From positions 1-14,990 of the forward strand of contig JAOZUJ010000020.1 in assembly GCA_029938745.1 (NCBI GenBank): 14,990 nt of DNA, written 5' to 3'. The notes beneath the pieces were generated by a model. That model had not been told where the DNA came from. It saw only the letters and a program-made list of their open reading frames with translations, and searched no databases. Positions within the stretch are counted from its first letter, which is position 1. Every line of letters starts with the position of its first letter. Of this stretch, positions 13,243 to 14,990 are shown piece by piece. The position numbers and the translations under genes are program-made. This stretch comes from Candidatus Moraniibacteriota bacterium. Lineage in GTDB: Bacteria; Patescibacteriota; Minisyncoccia; Moranbacterales; GCA-2747515.

Positions 13243-13251
13243 AGTATACCA
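13243..13251 (-). promoter_or_regulatory. Extended -10 promoter for the FecR-domain gene
   Basis: TGGTATACT on the minus strand is an extended -10 element placed just after the korB terminator. The -35 region is poor. The transcript would carry about 190 bases of leader, including the palindromic element. A weaker alternative (TTGTTT, then TATAAA) lies nearer the gene. Confidence 0.45.
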
Positions 13252-13266
13252 TAAAAATATATTGGA

Positions 13267-13294
13267 ATAAAAAAGACATCCACAAAAGATGTCT
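13267..13294 (-). terminator. Terminator of the korAB operon
   Basis: AGACATC (13274-13280) pairs with GATGTCT (13288-13294) around a 7-base loop. On the minus strand a T-run follows, 16 bases after the korB stop. Confidence 0.9.
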
Positions 13295-13309
13295 CTAATA
13301 CATTTCATA

Positions 13310-14194
13310 TTATTTTTGTGACGACAAGAGCGCACTACGCACTGAACAATTAATATCTCGTGCATATAATGGTCGTTTATCAGCATCATAAACACCTACT
13401 GCTTCTTCAAAAACTGTACGACGATTATGTGCGTAAATTACTCCTAGTGGAAATTTCTCTTCTTCCGCCGCCTTTGCAAACGCTGCAACTTTATCACTCA
13501 CATCATAATCATATTCTTCATCCATATAATATGTGTGCTCTTTAAACCATTCATATGTATTTACTTTATTGAACACAACACATGGCTGAAAAATATCCAC
13601 CAACGAAAAACCTTTATGCTCAATTGCTTGTTTGATGATGTCCTGCGTTTCTTTTGGATCTCCCGCATTTGCTCTTGCAACAAAAGGTGCATCAAGCGAA
13701 ATTGCTAATGCGACAGGATTAATTGGTTCATCAATCACGCCCTGTGGTTGTGTAGGTGTCACAAATCCTTCTTGCGTTGTTGGTGCAGCCTGACCTTTTG
13801 TGAGTCCATAGATCATATTGTCATGAACAATTACAGTAATATTTGGATTACGACGTATTGTGTGAATAAAGTGATTGCCACCCTCACCATACACATCACC
13901 ATCTCCACTCGTAACAATTACTGTTTGTGCTGGATTTGCTGCTTTAATTCCTGTTGCTACTGGCAATGCACGCCCATGCAATCCATTGAAATAATTACTC
14001 TTGAGATACTGTGGCAGTTTTGCTGCTTGCCCAATACCTGAGACAAGTGTTATGTCCTTGGATTGTAAATCCAGATCTTGTAATACTTTTTTGAGTGTTT
14101 GCAAAATTGGAAAATTTCCACATCCAGGACACCATTGATTTTCTACTTCTGGTGATACATTAAAATTTTCTTTTTGTTGTGATGCTGTGATCAT
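13310..14194 (-). CDS. korB: 2-oxoacid:ferredoxin oxidoreductase, beta subunit, 294 aa
   Basis: The thiamine-diphosphate-binding subunit of an enzyme that oxidatively decarboxylates a 2-oxoacid to acyl-CoA and reduces ferredoxin, in the cytoplasm. Visible motifs are WCPGCGNF (21-28), SGIGQAAK (52-59), GLHGRALPVATGIKAANP (71-88), the cofactor motif SGDGDVYGEGGNH (96-108) and YGLTKGQAAPT (129-139). Length is typical. Archaeal relatives have SGIGCS, where the Cys is one of four ligands of an iron-sulfur cluster; here it is Gln56, while Cys22, Cys25 and Cys205 remain. Whether a cluster is still bound is unclear. ATG at 14194 has the AAAAATATG context. It follows korA and ends at a terminator. Substrate (pyruvate, 2-oxoglutarate or other) cannot be decided from sequence. 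Confidence 0.9.
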   Translation of the reverse strand: MITASQQKENFNVSPEVENQWCPGCGNFPILQTLKKVLQDLDLQSKDITLVSGIGQAAKLPQYLKSNYFNGLHGRALPVATGIKAANPAQTVIVTSGDGDVYGEGGNHFIHTIRRNPNITVIVHDNMIYGLTKGQAAPTTQEGFVTPTQPQGVIDEPINPVALAISLDAPFVARANAGDPKETQDIIKQAIEHKGFSLVDIFQPCVVFNKVNTYEWFKEHTYYMDEEYDYDVSDKVAAFAKAAEEEKFPLGVIYAHNRRTVFEEAVGVYDADKRPLYARDINCSVRSALLSSQK

Positions 14195-14215
14195 ATTTTT
14201 ACTTGTCTCGCCATA

Positions 14216-14279
14216 GCTCTTATAGAGCGACGGTGGAGTATATTAATAGATTAGTAGTGACAGACCTATGTGTCTGTCA
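14216..14279 (-). other. Two hairpins in the korA-korB gap
   Basis: The 88-base gap holds a perfect 8-bp hairpin (TGACAGAC 14258-14265 with GTCTGTCA 14272-14279) 4 bases beyond the korA stop. A second, 5-bp hairpin follows (GCTCT 14216-14220 with AGAGC 14224-14228). Neither has a T-run, so termination is unlikely. Processing or mRNA stabilisation is possible. Confidence 0.45.
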
Positions 14280-14282
14280 TAT

Positions 14283-14990
14283 TTATAAAACATCTTTTAT
14301 TTTTTTAGTCAATTCTTCTACACTAAATAATTCTCCATTCCATTTCAATATTCGCTCATCAATCTTTCTTTCACATTCTTTTTCTAGTAAATCTGCGAAC
14401 TGTCCCACAGCATTATTTTCCACAACTACTATTTTCTTTGCATCTTTTATCATTTTCTTTGTTTTTTTATTCAACGGAAATACTTGTACAAATGGCACAA
14501 CGCTCACATTTTTATCATCAATATTTTTTACCGCTTCCATAATGACATTTCTATTTGAACCCCAACACACAATAAGCGTGTCTGCAGATTTTTTGCCTAC
14601 GATTTGAGGAACTAGTGCAGACTCTTCCAATAATTCTCGTCTCTTAAATAATCTCTTCTCCATCATTGCCATTCGGAGTCCATCCATGTCTTCCGTAATA
14701 TGTCCATCTTCTGTGTGTTCATCACTGTCCGCACATACAATACCATCACCAAACCCAGGTACACCGCGTGGAGAAATACCATCATCTGTAATTGCATATC
14801 GTTTGTATTCTCTTTCTGTTTCAGTAATATATTTTTTATGTGCCAGTACTTTAAATTCTTCTTTATCAATTGTATAAAGCGCATCCACAAAATATTGATC
14901 AATAAGCACAAAAGTTGGAATCTGATATTTATCTGCAACATCAAGCGCATGTGCTGTAATTTCATATGCTTCCACTGGAGTACCTGGTGC
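14283..14990 (-). CDS. korA: 2-oxoacid:ferredoxin oxidoreductase, alpha subunit, 3' part (cut by window edge)
   Basis: 235 codons are visible and the frame stays open to the right edge, beginning APGTPVEAYEITAHALDVAD; the 5' part, including any N-terminal gamma domain, lies outside. The visible part covers the end of the pyrimidine-binding domain (PTFVLIDQYFVD), the ITDDGISPRGVPG and DEHTEDGHITED motifs characteristic of KorA-type alpha subunits, and the C-terminal transketolase-like domain (VCWGSNRN, VFPLNK, VVVENNAVGQFADLL). It partners the korB product in an alpha-beta complex that passes electrons to ferredoxin, a fermentation-linked role in an anaerobe. The GTG at 14975 is an internal Val codon, not a start. 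Confidence 0.9.
   Translation of the reverse strand, partial: APGTPVEAYEITAHALDVADKYQIPTFVLIDQYFVDALYTIDKEEFKVLAHKKYITETEREYKRYAITDDGISPRGVPGFGDGIVCADSDEHTEDGHITEDMDGLRMAMMEKRLFKRRELLEESALVPQIVGKKSADTLIVCWGSNRNVIMEAVKNIDDKNVSVVPFVQVFPLNKKTKKMIKDAKKIVVVENNAVGQFADLLEKECERKIDERILKWNGELFSVEELTKKIKDVL

Noticed and set aside
14258..14279. Perfect 8-bp hairpin after korA as a terminator
   Set aside because: No T-run follows on the minus strand, and korB, its partner subunit, lies directly downstream.

Overview
The window is a compact, AT-rich bacterial segment in which all sixteen recognisable genes (two of them cut by the window edges) lie on the minus strand. Gene order in the direction of transcription runs from the right edge to the left. 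The gene content suggests a Patescibacteria/CPR (Parcubacteria-like) genome: peptidoglycan and cell-shape genes, a ferredoxin-linked 2-oxoacid oxidoreductase, a secreted coiled-coil lytic transglycosylase with extra cysteines, a membrane-anchored protein with a C-DGIQNQ...DCGGPC motif, and many acidic proteins of no recognised family. That placement is an inference. The standard code works (no in-frame TGA), stops are TAA or TAG only, and most starts have an A-rich context instead of a Shine-Dalgarno site.

From right to left: (1) korA (3' part) and korB, a 2-oxoacid:ferredoxin oxidoreductase, closed by a terminator. (2) A 114-base palindromic element, then a membrane-anchored FecR-domain protein with two Cys-bearing beta-sandwich-like repeats and its own terminator. 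(3) A membrane-anchored Cys-motif protein and rodA, followed by a small zinc-ribbon gene with a nearly leaderless promoter. (4) bL25 (rplY, CTC form) with promoter and terminator. (5) A secreted coiled-coil lytic transglycosylase with a 5' hairpin and a terminator. (6) Three consecutive acidic, low-complexity proteins (324, 467 and 149 aa), the middle one with a LysM-like segment but no signal peptide, closed by a terminator. (7) A gene-free stretch of about 470 bases with a consensus promoter, a putative structured RNA of about 140 nt, two terminators and several palindromes. (8) An apparent operon murA - unknown 99 aa gene - NUDIX hydrolase - MazG-like pyrophosphatase - unknown 243 aa gene - mreB (only its first codons).

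The theme is cell-wall synthesis and shape: MurA makes the first committed precursor, RodA polymerises glycan, MreB organises it, and the transglycosylase cuts it. The NUDIX and MazG-like enzymes look like a nucleotide-sanitation pair in the murA-mreB operon.

The most notable structure is around the 243 aa gene. Upstream of it lies a decayed fusion of the mreB start to the murA end plus the leader of the gene after murA. Downstream of it lies a second copy of the mazG 3' end, just before intact mreB. A fusion of mreB 5' to murA 3' is what a tandem duplication of the murA-to-mreB segment would leave, with the 243 aa gene, which has a higher GC content, now occupying the second copy. No tRNA, rRNA, CRISPR array or transposase gene was seen.
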